Source: Euleptes europaea
Lineage: Eukaryota; Chordata; Lepidosauria; Squamata; Sphaerodactylidae
Assembly: GCF_029931775.1 (NCBI RefSeq)
Contig: NC_079332.1
Location: forward strand, 5,331,970-5,395,969
Direction of reading: 5' to 3'
DNA: 64,000 nucleotides
This document shows, piece by piece, positions 34,978 to 46,429 of the stretch. Every line of letters starts with the position of its first letter. Positions within the stretch are counted from its first letter, which is position 1. The notes beneath the pieces were generated by a model that was not told the DNA's origin, searched no databases, and saw only the letters and a list, made by a program, of their open reading frames with translations. Position numbers and translations under genes: made by a program.

Positions 34978-34983
34978 AATAAA
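34978..34983 (+). promoter_or_regulatory. Proximal poly(A) signal AATAAA
   Basis: AATAAA about 450 nt after the WIPI2 stop, followed by further overlapping AATAAA-like motifs in an A-rich stretch. Confidence 0.5.
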
Positions 34984-36318
34984 TAAAAATAAAATAAATA
35001 CACGCGCATAACGCTCAGCCGCCCATCTGGGAGCCGGGAGGTTTCGGTCCCGGGTTTCTGCGGCTTGTTCTGCTCGGACGTTCAGGTCTTCGCGCATGGC
35101 CTTGCAGGAGCACACAGTGAGAGAATGCAGTCTTTCAGCCCCTTTTATAACTCTGGGCTCTTTTCCTCTCGCTGCCACCCCTCCCTCATGACCTCTTTCC
35201 AACCACCACCGCCACCCCCCCCTTCCTCTTTTCCTGGACCACTTTGTTAATTAAAACTCCTTCTGAATGCTGCCTCGCTTGTGGGACTTGTCGTTGTGTT
35301 CTCCGGAAAGGGGAGAGGTCTCTGCTCCAGATATCGTTCCTGGTTTTTTTTTTTTCCTCTTAAGGAGGCGAAATAGACTGGCGGAGCACTATGAAGCATA
35401 AACTTTGGCAGGGGAACCGGGAACTTGTCGGTCACATTGACTTTTGCCGCACATCAACCCACTGAGCGACGAAGATGTCACGTTACTAACCCTGAAAGCA
35501 TGTTCCTCCTTGGCCACCCCCCTCCCACCTGAAAGCTCGCTGAAATCCTCAAAAAGCTAGCCGTCCTTGCTAACAGCTAGCCATCGTTCCCGTCAGAGTC
35601 TGTACGCCTGCAGTTGGGTTTTGCAGTTGAGCGGGAATTTTTTATTTCCCCTTGAGTTCTTCCAGGGTGGTAGCGAAACACAGAGATGCCGCTGAAAACA
35701 GCAGCTCTGGCGAGAGCTGGGGTAGCTCCCTCCTCTGGTGTGCATGATTGACTGCTGCTAAGAGGAAACGCAGAACAGGATAATGCAGGGTGAGAGTCTG
35801 GGTTTTTAAAAATTATGCATAACAAGGGAGAACTAGTTGCAGATCGGCCGCTCCCCGGGAGAAGGGGGCTAATCCCGGGTTTATCACGGTACACAGCTCC
35901 ACCCCTTGGTCAAGAGCCAAGCATTGCTCCCTTGGCATTCTGGGTGCCGGGTCGAGGAACCGCGTGTCCCCGTTCCGAGCTCTTCGCTCCTCTCCCTTCC
36001 TTGCTCCACCTCTCCTGAGGTCTCTGTGGCGTAGGTGTTGCGTCGCCTCCCATGTCAACAACTTCGAGTGGCAGCTCTTGGGTGTTGCGGAAGGGACGGA
36101 TCCTTTTCTGGAACGGCCTGGACTCTGGCAAAGAGTGACCAAAGTTGGGAGAAACTGCCACCCGCTTTTACAGAGCTGTAATGTGCCTTTTTTGGGGGTT
36201 TGTGTTTTTTTTTAAACCTTTTAGATCTGTTGAACAAAAAAACAATGATGTGTAAACCTTTTTTGGGTGTGAACCTCTTGTTTCCTTAGATTGTTAGCTG
36301 TCTGTTTTTTTTTCTGAT

Positions 36319-36324
36319 TAAATT
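36319..36324 (+). promoter_or_regulatory. Distal poly(A) signal ATTAAA
   Basis: ATTAAA preceded by T-rich sequence at the end of the repeat-free block downstream of WIPI2; a possible distal cleavage signal. Confidence 0.35.
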
Positions 36325-36796
36325 ATTACTCACTCTCCCTTTTTTTTGTGACATTCTATTCCCGAAAAAGAAAAGAAAGAAACCTTCTGAGAAACTTAAA
36401 AGGATTTGAATCTAAACCAAGTGAAAAGGGGGAGCCTCAGGTGAGGAGGATACGGTCTTTGGGAGTATGGATTGTGTTGGGACAGTGGTGGTTTGAAGCA
36501 TGTTCTGGGGCGCTCTGGAGTTTTGTGGAAGCTTATTTGGGGTTCCCCAGTGGGAATATCATCAGTGGGGGGGGGGCAGCCTCCCCCAAATGCATTTTAT
36601 CCCTCAACGTTCTGTGGTTTTAGGAAGCTAGCAAGCACACTTCAGTGATTCTCGGGCCGTTTGTTCGGAGGGGTCTTCTTAACTTACAGGTTTTTCTCCC
36701 ACGGGCGTCTTCACATATGTAGAAATCTCATCTCTGGGCAAGCTCCGTTTCACTGCCCCACTGATTGGCAGGGGCCCGTCGAGTTTGTTATGAAGA

Positions 36797-37003
36797 GCGA
36801 AGAGTAGGGCATCTGCTTGGCATGCAGAAGGTCCCAGGTTCAATCCCCGGCAACTCCACTTAAAGGGTCTAGGCAAGTAGGTGACATGGAAGACCCCTGC
36901 CTGAGACCCTGGAGAGCCGCTGCCAGTCTGAGTAGACAATACTGACTTTGATGGACCGAGGGTCTGATTCAGTATAAGGCAGCTTCCCGTGTTCATGTGT
37001 TCC
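36797..37003 (+). mobile_element. tRNA-Ala-headed SINE
   Basis: 'gggcatctgcttggcatgca' to 'aaggcagcttcccgtgttca'; start slightly truncated. Confidence 0.88.
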
Positions 37004-37799
37004 TGCTTGTATTAAACAGGCTGAACGTGCCAGTCTAACTCCTTGTTCATTTTGTAGCCACTAGATGGCAATCCTCTCTTGTCTTCTTGCATTGGGAGGG
37101 GAAAAACGCAGCCAAATTAATCCAGTCACCTCTGAGGAGTAGATTCTCGCCACTTGGAGGACAGAGAGGCCTGGAGAGGAAGGCAGAGAGCAAGCGGGGG
37201 CAGTCTGGAGGAAGGAGGTTTTGCCTAAAACACACAGCCAAATCTGGTCCTCTTTGAGCAGCGTCTGTTAGCAGCAGCTTATCTAAAATTAGGACGCTCT
37301 TAATAGGAGACATTAAAATTGGGATGGAGGTTTGCAGCCGAAAGGGCAGGCTGGCTACTTCAGATCAATATGCAAACCTTTCAGGCTCCCTCAGCCCCGG
37401 GCAATGTTTATCTCTTCTCTCCGCGTCCGCCATCTTTTCTTGTTGCCCTTTCAAACTCTTCCTTGCAGTCTCTGCTCTTGACCTCTAAGCAAAAACGAAA
37501 TGAAACAAACAAAAAAAAGCATTGACTGATCCCAACATTCTAGTTTCTTGAGGCACAAATCCTGCCCACATACAAAATAATGCCAAAGACTACAGCGTCC
37601 AGCAGTCAAAGACCTTTCGAACACCACACCGCCGGGCTGCAGTTTCTCTAGACACCAGCTCTGAAAACAAAGATGTAATAAATCTCTGTGACTCAGAACT
37701 GAGGAGTCCTCTCTTCGGCACTACTGCTTTCTTTTTCCCTGCTCCAAGAAGCGTAGGACCACTTTCCTAACCCTTGTCCTCTTAACATCCGGGACCCAG
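37004..37799. other. No recognised feature
   Basis: Unique-looking intergenic sequence downstream of WIPI2. Confidence 0.35.
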
Positions 37800-38280
37800 T
37801 TGCACCGAGGGCGGTTAAGGTCTCTGCCAAAGACCAGGTCCTTGCAAGCTAATATCAGATTCTTGAGAAGTTTGCATTCGAGTCAGATTGCCCTTCCATG
37901 GAAGGGAGCAAAAATAACTTCAGGCATTTCACATTTCACAAGAGAGGCCACAAGAGAGAAACTGTGGTTTCTGCGTTGTCTTTAAGGGCTGGCCCATGCA
38001 GGATGCATTACAGTAGTCTAGCAAGAGGCAACCGTCGCATAGATCCGCATGGATCAGCTGAGTCAAAGTAGGGGGCCATCTTCCAGGCTAAGTAGAGCTG
38101 GTAGAATGCCTTTTTTAAATCAAAATTCAAGATTGGGGGACCTCTGGGATATACCTGACCTAAATCGACCAGCCAGTCTGAACATTGTAAAGTGGTGTTA
38201 GCCTGGGAAACAAGCCGTGGTTGGGTAACTAATTTTTCTGCCACGGAGGTCTCTTCTTTGCCCCTCAGGTGGTAACCCTT
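37800..38280 (-). mobile_element. Decayed CR1/L3-type LINE
   Basis: 'tgcattacagtagtctagca' and the reversed frame around it resemble the ORF2/3' junction of old sauropsid CR1 elements. Confidence 0.45.
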
Positions 38281-39169
38281 TCGTCCTCCTACTTCAGGTT
38301 GTAGGAGCCGAAGGTGCTACAAGGGGCCTTTCGTTTGTGTGTAATGAAAGACCCAAAGCGCTTGGCCGGAGCTTTCCCTCATGGTGTGAGTTCCGTGTGC
38401 CAACTTAGCGCCTTTACTTGAAGCGGCCTGGACAACCGAAGAGCAAGGCAATACGATGTGGCAGTCCTGCTAGCCACAGGGCACTCCCCTTCTTTCCGAG
38501 AAAGCCGCTTAAAATAAGCGGGAGGGGCGAACTGGCAGGCTTTTAAAACTTCATGTTTTGAAGCAGCCTTCCCTGCGACCCCAGATGAGCGGCAATTTGC
38601 ATTTCAAGAGGTTGGCATGCAAACGGTTGCTTTCGTTCACCCCTCGGTTTTGAAATAACATTTGACACTGTTAAAATAGGCAGAGAGAAATGAATCGATT
38701 TCTGCCCACACTGTTCCTCCCCCACATCTTACATTCTGATTTATTCCATTATCTTTGCTATTATTATTTTTTAATTAGGGAAGATCGCTCAGGGTGATGG
38801 TGGTTTTTAATTATTACTTAAACTCCCACCCTGACCTTTAGTGCCAATTTTCTCAGTGGGCGGATGGGTGCAGTGGAGTATGCAGCTTCCTACATATTAT
38901 TAAAAGGATGGCTGATATTGGTTTGTTTGGGAGGGGCAGAGAGGCATGGATCATGATGTAAAATAACAGGTTAGAGTGCTATGTTGTGCCAAGGGAAATG
39001 CACAACCATTTGGCAGAGTGGATCCTGCTTAAAATCAAGGATAGCCAGAATGAAACCAGCATTTAAAAAATACATAAAAGCAGAAGCGGCCGACTTAAAA
39101 ATCCTTCCAACTTTGAGAAACAGCACGATAGTCAAATCGATACAAACAGGATTGTAATATAATGCAGGT
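38281..39169. other. No recognised feature
   Basis: Repeat-poor sequence. Confidence 0.35.
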
Positions 39170-39177
39170 TTTATATG

Positions 39178-39767
39178 TAGGGTTGCCAGCTCCGGGTTAG
39201 GAAATACCTGGCGATTCTGGGGGTGGAGCCTGAGGAGTGGGGTTTGGGGAGTGGATTTCAACGGGGTACAATGCCATAGAGCCCACCTTCCAAGGCGGCC
39301 ATTTTCTCCAGGTGAACTGATCGCTGTCGCCTGGAGATCAGTTGCAGTAGCGGGAGATCTCCAGCCACCACCTGGAGGTCTGGAACTCTAAACAATACAA
39401 GCACAATGTACAAAGGTGAAACTGAAGTACGAAATTGCTTATAAAAATGTATTAAAGAGCAAACACCCCAAAGGGCAATTCAGGGGCGAACCCCACAAAG
39501 AGCAACACGGGCAAAGTCCCAATACAAAAGAAGGCACAAAAGTGCTCACAAGGAATAAATATAATACATCAAAACAGGTAAGTAAGTCTACAGTCCGGAA
39601 AAATGTTTCTAGGCACAATGGGTTCCCGGTGGTGTTCCCATTTCACGGATTTTTTCAAGCTTCGAGTCGATCCATAGACAAAAAAAACAACCATTTAGGT
39701 ATAAGGAATATATCCTTCAATAGCCCATGGATGGCTGTCTAAGGCGTCCTGGAGGTCGGCAACCCTA
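39178..39767. mobile_element. Composite MITE with 380-bp cargo
   Basis: Begins tagggttgccagctccggg and ends ggaggtcggcaaccc(ta). The standard MITE body runs to about 39385. Cargo of about 370 bp then lies between two copies of 'cctggaggt'. Flanking octamers TTTATATG and TTTATAGA agree at 6 of 8, so the whole 590 bp probably inserted as one unit. The cargo resembles that at 62.57-62.99 kb (shared 'caggtaagtaa' region). Confidence 0.75.
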
Positions 39768-39830
39768 TTTATAGATGCCTGATTCAAAGACACAGGCTTG
39801 TAGCCAAATCCAGGCTTAAACACTTTAAAC

Positions 39831-40114
39831 CACTGGTTCCCAACCGGGGGTCCGCGGACCCCCAGGGGTCCATGAGAACTAAATTAAGGTCCGCGAAACA
39901 AAGCTATAAACCCATAATAAATTAATATTTTCAATTAAAACTCTCTATTATAAAAATATATATTCAAATATTATTCTAAGTTTAATGTTTAACTAACAGT
40001 TATGATTAAAGTTTATTTTCAGATTCTCAGAATTTTTATTTTGAGCCTTGGGGTCCCTGCACCGAACAAAAAAGTCCTTGTAGTCCCTGGTCAAAAAAAG
40101 GTTGGGAACCACTG
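39831..40114. mobile_element. hAT-type non-autonomous element
   Basis: Ends CACTGGTTCCCAACC and GGTTGGGAACCACTG are inverted repeats. Perfect 8-bp target duplication CTTTAAAC at 39823-39830 and 40115-40122. AT-rich interior with no coding capacity. Confidence 0.95.
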
Positions 40115-40187
40115 CTTTAAACAAAGGAAGGGAACAGAAGCTCGGTGGGTTAAAATATTCTAAAGCAGGGTGTGGGGGAAAAACACC

Positions 40188-40265
40188 ATCTATCCATCTA
40201 TCTATCCATCCATCCATCCATCCATCCATCCATCCATCCATCCAGCCACCCACCCACCTACCTGC
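40188..40265. repeat. (ATCC)n/(ATCT)n microsatellite
   Basis: Tetranucleotide array. Confidence 0.95.
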
Positions 40266-40389
40266 CTGCCTTAGAATGAATATACATTACAATGAATTTA
40301 AGCTCTTTTATAAGCTGAACAATTGTGCTCATTCTGGGCTTGTAAAACTAACCAATTAGAGAAGAGGGGAGAGAAGACAGAGCTGTTTT

Positions 40390-40507
40390 ATTGGTCCCTT
40401 ACCGGTTGGGGAGGAACCAATCAGACAGCGGGAAGAGCGCAGCACTCCCATTGGCCCCTTTACCAACTTCGCTAGGAGCCAATCAAAAGTTAGTTTTTTT
40501 CCCCAAT
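40390..40507. promoter_or_regulatory. Cluster of five CCAAT boxes
   Basis: ATTGG at 40390, CCAAT at 40417, ATTGG at 40450, CCAAT at 40479 and CCAAT at 40503, spaced 24-33 bp. This is the density of NF-Y-driven promoters. No gene is recognised beside it. It may be a host promoter or a remnant of a repeat. Confidence 0.4.
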
Positions 40508-40785
40508 GGACAGGTAGATGAGCTTAGGGTGGGGAGGGTGGGGGGAGCAGAGGAAGAGCTCTGGAGGACCCCAGAAAACCCAAAACCCAGATACCTGCAG
40601 CAGGGAGTTCCTCCGGCAGGTGGGAGGCACCTGAGAGCCGCAGACCAGGGCAGGCTGAATAGCAGTGGGGAGAGCGAGGCCCCAGCGGCCTGGCTACAAG
40701 TTGCAACAGGAAGGGAGCTGCAACCTTAAAAATCCTGGAGAGAAGAGATCCCCCCCCCCCCATGAGGACACTGGCAGAAAAGACT

Positions 40786-41066
40786 GTAAGTCTGAATTAA
40801 TACAGACTATAAGACCCTGTTTGCATCTTAATACAATACAGAATTAATACAGAATATAATTAATACAGAATATAAGACCCTGTTTGCATCTTTCAATTGT
40901 TTTTATCGAGTTTCTATATTGTTTCCATTGTTCTTATCGAACAATAAGGCTCTGCATCTTAATACAGAATTAATACAGAATATAATTAATACAGAATATA
41001 AGACCCTGTTTGCATCTTTCTATTGTTCTTATCGAGTTCCTATATTGTTTCCATTGTTCTTATCGA
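40786..41066. repeat. 126-bp tandem repeat, about two units
   Basis: 'tataagaccctgtttgcatc' recurs at 40871 and 40997 within two near-identical units, each with internal 'aatacagaat' repeats. Confidence 0.9.
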
Positions 41067-41119
41067 GTTGGTGTGAAACGTTGAAGAATGCATTCGGTTG
41101 GCGCTGAAGGGATACGGGT

Positions 41120-41393
41120 TAGGGCTGCCAGGTCCCTCTCCGCAACCGGCGGGAGGTTTTTGGGGCGGAGCCTGAGGAGGGTGGGGTTGGGGAGGGGCCT
41201 CAATGCCATAGAGTCCAATGGCCAAAGCAGCCATTTTCCTCCAGGGGAACCGATCTCTATCGGCTGGAGATCAGTTCTAATAGCAGGAGATCTCTGGCTA
41301 CTACCTGGAGGTTCAACACAATAAACAGCAGTCAGATACGTGCCAAATCAATACCTTAAATATGCAGCTACCACCTGGAGGTTGGCAACCCTA
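41120..41393. mobile_element. Composite MITE with short cargo
   Basis: tagggctgccaggtccctct ... ggaggttggcaaccc(ta). About 60 bp of cargo (41314-41372) lies between two 'acctggaggtt' copies. Flanking octamers ATACGGGT and ATATGAGT agree at 6 of 8. Confidence 0.8.
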
Positions 41394-41520
41394 ATATGAG
41401 TTGTTCTTTGACTTGGGAAGCAAGCGCCTAAGGCCTAACGGCGCTAACCAGCCCCGAATCTCCTGACACGGAGGAGGGGGGTTGCCAACATTTTTAAGCC
41501 TGTGGGGGGCCTTTGCAATT

Positions 41521-41700
41521 CGACCTTGGGCTAGTCACAGCTCTCTCGGAACTCTCTCGGCCCCACCTGCCTCACAGGGTGTCTGTTGTGGGGAGGGGGA
41601 AAGGGAAGGAGGATGTCAGCCGGTTTGCTTCTCCCTTAAAGTGGTAGAGAAAGTCGGCACGTAACAACCAACTCTTCTTCGTCGTTGTCGTCTTCTTCTT
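41521..41700 (+). mobile_element. tRNA-derived SINE (MIR/CORE-like), 3' part
   Basis: 'gaccttgggctagtcacagc', 'cagggtgtctgttgtgggga', 'gtagagaaagtcggcacg', TTCTTC tail. Confidence 0.85.
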
Positions 41701-42136
41701 TCACAGACCACAGAAACCCTGCCATGTCCGAGATCAAGAGCTTGCCCCTCCCAAGGCCGTGGATACGGAAGCAATACCAGAAAACATAATTTCAGCTTGT
41801 AGAGAGTGGTATCTCTGACAGGCGCCCACCTGCCTTATGTAAACTCGAGCGAGTCTGTATGGGGCCTTATCAGGTTGTTCAATTAGCCAGCTTTCTTCCG
41901 GTCTAAAAACAAATAGTCCTCTCTGCTGTGTTCGATGTATACGATGTATACTTTCCCCCCATACTTACGACAATGTTTGCTGTCCAGAAATGAAAAGGCT
42001 GAACTGTAATCTTATTTGGTACGCCTAAATTAATTTCCGAACCTATTTTGAACGCAGCAACATATGTTCTGGTTTTTTGGGGGCGGGTTGGGCTCTGTAT
42101 TTTATGTGTATACATGACAGCTAGCAAATAAATCGG

Positions 42137-42363
42137 GTGATGAAGAAGAAGAGTTGGTTTTTATATGCCGACGTTCTCTTCCACTTAAAGGAGACTCAAA
42201 CCGGCTTACAGTCACCTTCCCCTCCTCACAACAGACACCCTGTGAGGTAGGTGGGGCTGAGAGAGATCTAAGAGAGCTGTGACAAGCCCAAGGTCACCCA
42301 GCTGGCTTTGTGTGTAGGTGTGGGGAAACCAACCCAGTTCAACAGATTGGCCTCCGCCAAATG
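42137..42363 (-). mobile_element. tRNA-derived SINE (MIR/CORE-like), partial
   Basis: Reversed copy: (AAG)n, 'tatatgccgacgttctcttc', 'aaggtcacccagctggcttt'. Confidence 0.85.
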
Positions 42364-42649
42364 TTAGACTCTTAGACCAAGGAAGAATAAGAATACCCTA
42401 CTGGGCCGAAGGAGTTCATCACCTACTGGCTAGTACTCATAACGTCAGGTGCATTAACCCCCCTCTGTCCCACCATGACTAAGCCATGTTGCGACTCTTC
42501 TGAAGTCTTTATGAATGTTTGTGGGGTAAGACAAAGGATAGGCATACGGTTTCATATATATCATTGCTGGCCTCCCCAACCCTCGCCATCACAGCATCTT
42601 AATTCCATCTGCTCGCCTAGTTAAACCTTTTTACACTTAGAGGTGCCTA

Positions 42650-42795
42650 AGTAGTTTTAGGATTGGTTTTAGAATTTTAGGGCTATTTTAAATGCTGTTT
42701 TAAATGGTTTTATTGATTAAATGGGTTATTATTCCCCTATAAGCTGCTCTCTCGGCCGGGGAGAGTAGGGTATTAAATGGAAACGATAAATAAAT
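42650..42795 (+). mobile_element. L2/CR1-like 3' end
   Basis: 'ccctataagctgctctctcg', 'gggtattaaatgg', (AAAT)n end. Confidence 0.5.
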
Positions 42796-42846
42796 ATTTT
42801 TTTATTTATTAACACACATGCCGTTATAAAAAGCAAAAGGGTAGGC

Positions 42847-43168
42847 CAGGGGTCTCCATTGGGCCCACTGAGTGTTTTTCGGAAGTGGGTGGGGCCAGGT
42901 AGGGTTTTTGCCCCGCAAGGCTTCCGATTGACCATTGGAGATTTGATTGGCCGTGCAAATTTTGTAAAATGCTGCTTTGTATCAGCTGCCATCACAGCAT
43001 AAGGATCTACAGTGCGTTACTGAAGTTAAGCCGCGGCGATCATTTTTTGTGGCTGGCTCCGCCTTCTGCAGTGGCCATTTTTGGGTCAGCCGTTTTGTCG
43101 CTTCGCTCATTGTGCCGTGTCAAAATTTCAGATGTGCCCATAAGCTCAAAAAGGGCTGGGGAACCCTG
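42847..43168. mobile_element. hAT-like non-autonomous element (probable)
   Basis: CAGGGGTCTCCA ... GGGGAACCCTG imperfect inverted ends; a related fragment ('ctggctccaccctctgcaat') lies at about 51690-51770. No clear target duplication. Confidence 0.5.
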
Positions 43169-43223
43169 GCCGGCTGCCTGCTTGAAATGGAACATAACTG
43201 AAAACGCACCAAGTTTTCAGCTT

Positions 43224-43852
43224 ATCGGACTTAAACAATGACTAGGGTCGGCCCTGGTTAGTACTTGGATGGGAGACCACCAAGGAAGTCCAGGGTTGCT
43301 ACAACAGAGGCAGGCGAACTACTTTGGTTAGTCTCGTGCCTTGAGAACCCTATGACTAGGGTTACCAACCTCCTGGTGGTCAGAGACAAAAAGAACAGCA
43401 CGGGGGCTCTATATCTCTATACATCTATTTAGTGTGAATACATATACTAAAGGAAACTTATAAAAACTATTGCACCCTACCCTAACTCTAAGTGTGGATA
43501 CTAACCTCAAACCTAACTAAGCATCTCTAGCAAACTACAATCTCTAATGCTAGAAACTCTAACCGACAGCGAGTAACACACAAGAGACCATATGTACACA
43601 CAAACAATAGCCTCCAGGTGGTAGCTGGAGATCTGCTATTACAACTGATCTCCAGCCGATAGAGATCAGTTCCCCTGGAAAAAATGGCCGCTTTGGCAAC
43701 TGGCCTCTATGGCATTGAAGTCCCTCCCCTCCCCAAACCCCGCCCTCCTCATGCTCCGCCACAAAAATCTCCAGGTATTTCCCAACCGACAACTGGCAAC
43801 CCTACCTATGTGAGCTGCAACTTGATGGCACTTTACACGCACACACATGATA
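43224..43852 (+). mobile_element. 5S rRNA-derived SINE, split by a MITE
   Basis: 5' part 43224-43356 ('ggttagtacttggatgggag' and onward) and BovB-type tail 43805-43852 ('gctgcaacttgatggcactt' plus CA-rich). The gap is the composite MITE. Confidence 0.85.
43357..43804. mobile_element. Composite MITE with 230-bp cargo, nested in a SINE
   Basis: tagggttaccaacctcc ... ctggcaaccc(ta). Cargo at about 43376-43608 lies between 'cctcctggtggt' and 'cctccaggtggt', the same subterminal spot as in the other composites but read on the opposite strand. Flanking octamers CCTATGAC and CCTATGTG agree at 6 of 8. Confidence 0.8.
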
Positions 43853-43965
43853 AAGCATCTTCTGGTCACTGGGGGTGTGGGAGGGGAGGTGTGAATTTCC
43901 TGCATTGTGCAGGGGGTTGGACTAGATGACCCTGGGGGTCCCTCCCAACTGATTCTATTCTGTAA
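43853..43965 (+). mobile_element. CR1 LINE 3' end (short)
   Basis: 'gcagggggttggactagatg' to 'actgattctattctg'. Confidence 0.8.
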
Positions 43966-44848
43966 GTTTGTAGGGAGGGGAACCACAACCCTGTTACTGC
44001 AGTTGAGACCATGGCCTTTGTTTCCACCCTGAGATGTATTTCTGAACTTCCCCCCAAGAGACTGCAGGAAATAATATGATTTCAATCATGTTCGAAATAA
44101 GTATGGTCAAATGCACGCATCTTCCCCAGCAATGCTCAGCTCTGGGAGTCAGCCAGCCCCTCCTGCGCATCCATGCACTCCCCCCCCCACATCGCCGCCT
44201 GTTAGCTAGATCAGAGCGTGGCATTAACAGATGCACACTGCAAAATGCTCAGTTGGCCGCTGTGCGCCGTGGCGATGCGCAAGCTGTTGCTGGAGTAATG
44301 AGGCCGTTTTGAGTTGCTTTGAAAATACAAGATGCAAAGCTGGAGCCAGGGGGGAGATGAGGCGCTAGGGAACATTCATTGCCTTAGGAAGATGGGGTGG
44401 ACGGGTGGAATCCTGCTCTAAAAAAAACAAAACCTGCCTGATAAAATAAAATAAAAATCATCCGCAGAGGAGAGGGATGTGATAGGAGGGTGTGACAGGG
44501 AGGAGAGGAAAAGGCTTGTGGTTATTTTTAGCGTTTTCTCCAGAAATGCAGCAGTGCCCAGGGTGGTTTAGAGAGGGCTTCGCTCGCCGTCCGGAGTGCC
44601 TTCCAGGTGAGATTTACTGCGAAGCGTTAAAAGGAAGGGAAAGGCGCAGGGGTGCGACCGAGCAGAACGGGAAAGCATCCCTGTGCAAAAAATTAAATAA
44701 ATCCCCTTTCGGATTAATGCTGGGTTTTAATCAACTTCTTGTAATGCTTTTTACTAGTGTGGAGTTTTGCAGATTTGATATTTTTAGTACCTTTATTCCC
44801 TCCTGTATTCGTTGTTTGAGCCTTTTTCTGGCAGCAGCCATTTTATTA
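43966..44848. other. No recognised feature
   Basis: Repeat-free stretch of about 880 bp. Confidence 0.35.
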
Positions 44849-44849
44849 T

Positions 44850-45134
44850 GAGGGTTGCCAACCTCCAGGTGCTGTCTGGAGATCTCCCTGTATTACAACA
44901 GATGACAGAGATCCGTTCCTCTTGGGGGTGTCAACATCCAGATGGAGCCTTGAGATCCGCCAGTATTACCATTGATCGCCAGCTAACAGAGACCAGTTCC
45001 CCTTGGAGAAATGGAGAGGGTAGACTCTATGGGATTGTACCCTGCTGAGGTCCTTCCTCTACCCAAACCCTGCCTTCTCCAGGCTCCACCCCCAAAATCT
45101 CCAAGTATTTCCCAGTCCAGAGTTGGCAAACCTA
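44850..45134. mobile_element. MITE copies (head duplicated)
   Basis: Two successive heads ('gggttgccaacctccagg', then 'gggtgtcaacatccagatgg') lead into one body ending gttggcaaacct(a). Confidence 0.7.
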
Positions 45135-45186
45135 TAAAAGCCCTGCCCAGTTTGAAATCTGTAAAGCAGAGATGACTCCAAGATTA

Positions 45187-45395
45187 AGGTTGCCAGCATT
45201 CAGGTTGCGGCTGGAGATCTCCTGCTATTACAACTGATCTCCAGCCGATAGAGATCAATTCCCCTGGAGAAAATGGCCGCTTTGGCCATTGGACTCTATG
45301 GCATTGAAGCCCCCTCCCCTCTCCAAACCCTGCTCTCTTCAGGCTCCAACCCCCCCAAATCTCCAGGTATTTCCCAACCCGGAGCTGGCAATCTA
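45187..45395. mobile_element. AGGGTTGCCA-ended MITE
   Basis: aaggttgccagcattcaggt ... cccggagctggcaatct, with a standard core. Confidence 0.85.
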
Positions 45396-46429
45396 TCTAT
45401 GATACTATAAATATTGTACCTGTTACACAGGTGTGATTGTGAAGGCGTTTTTCCCCCTCTCACGTTGTGAGTCGTGTCTTGAGCTGTCTTATGGCCTAGC
45501 TGGAAATGTGCTTTAGTGGGCGGCCGGTTGTTCCAACCACTTGCACGACAGACAAATGCGATGCGCTCCCCCGGCTGCGTTAGGGTGTTTCTCCACGTCC
45601 AGAAAAGCTTCGCCGGTTTAACTTTGCTGTCTTCTGCAGCTGTTTGAGTCGCAGCGGCCCTTCCTCCTAATGATGTGGGATGTACTGGCAAGTGGAGCAT
45701 GGAGTCCACAGTGGCTTGCGGGTGTTTGCCGCGATAATTCAAACAATCAACCAGTGGGAATGCGCTGGGTGGGGGGGATCCAGTCATACGAGAACAGCTG
45801 TCTCTTCTCGCTTCCTTTGAGCCACGGAGGTACCTGCAGAGTCAACCGTAAAGCCCTCGCTCTGGAATGGGATTAATTATTTAGCCCATGCGCCTGTCCC
45901 AGGCGCAACTCCGCCAGCCTCCGGAGAGTGCGTTCGGCCTTGCTCAGGCACAGAAAGGGAAGCTGGCGCTGAACTTCAAGGGTGGAAGTGTGCGTCATGC
46001 ACCAAGCCCTCGAGTGGGTTTGCGTCTCTCTTCTCTGAACTTTGTCGCATGTGACACTCGAGCGTGACAGATGTTGGGGATAAAAAAAAACCCCCGAAGC
46101 CACTGGCTCGGTGGTGGTGCGGGTGGCGACCGATTCTCAGATTTTTCTCCACCCCCCTCTTTAAAATTGCAAAATGATTACAAAGACTGAAACAGAGCGG
46201 AACCGTACTGGGCCTTCGGAGTTCATGAATAATATTAACGTTCTTTGGGAGGCTTTGATGAATTGTACCAAAATGAGTTTGTCGCCTCCCTGCTCTTGAG
46301 GACTTCTATTTGATTTTGGGTTGTGTGTGTGTGTGTGTGTGTCACACTCATGTTTAATTAATTTCCTTTACTTAGTAAGGGTGACGGGCTGTCTCATGAC
46401 GGAGCCACGGGCCTATATGCAACCATTTG
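45396..46429. other. No recognised feature
   Basis: About 1 kb free of recognised repeats except a (GT)n at 46326-46343. Confidence 0.35.

Larger units (their letters stand above)
34532..36330 (+). other. WIPI2: WIPI2 3' UTR (two candidate ends)
   Basis: The sequence after the stop is free of recognised interspersed repeats until about 36.8 kb, unlike its surroundings. It contains a short (TA)n tract at about 34830-34856. A first AATAAA cluster lies near 34980 and a later ATTAAA at 36319, so the mature UTR may be about 450 nt or about 1.8 kb. The long form is an inference from the lack of repeats. Confidence 0.55.
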
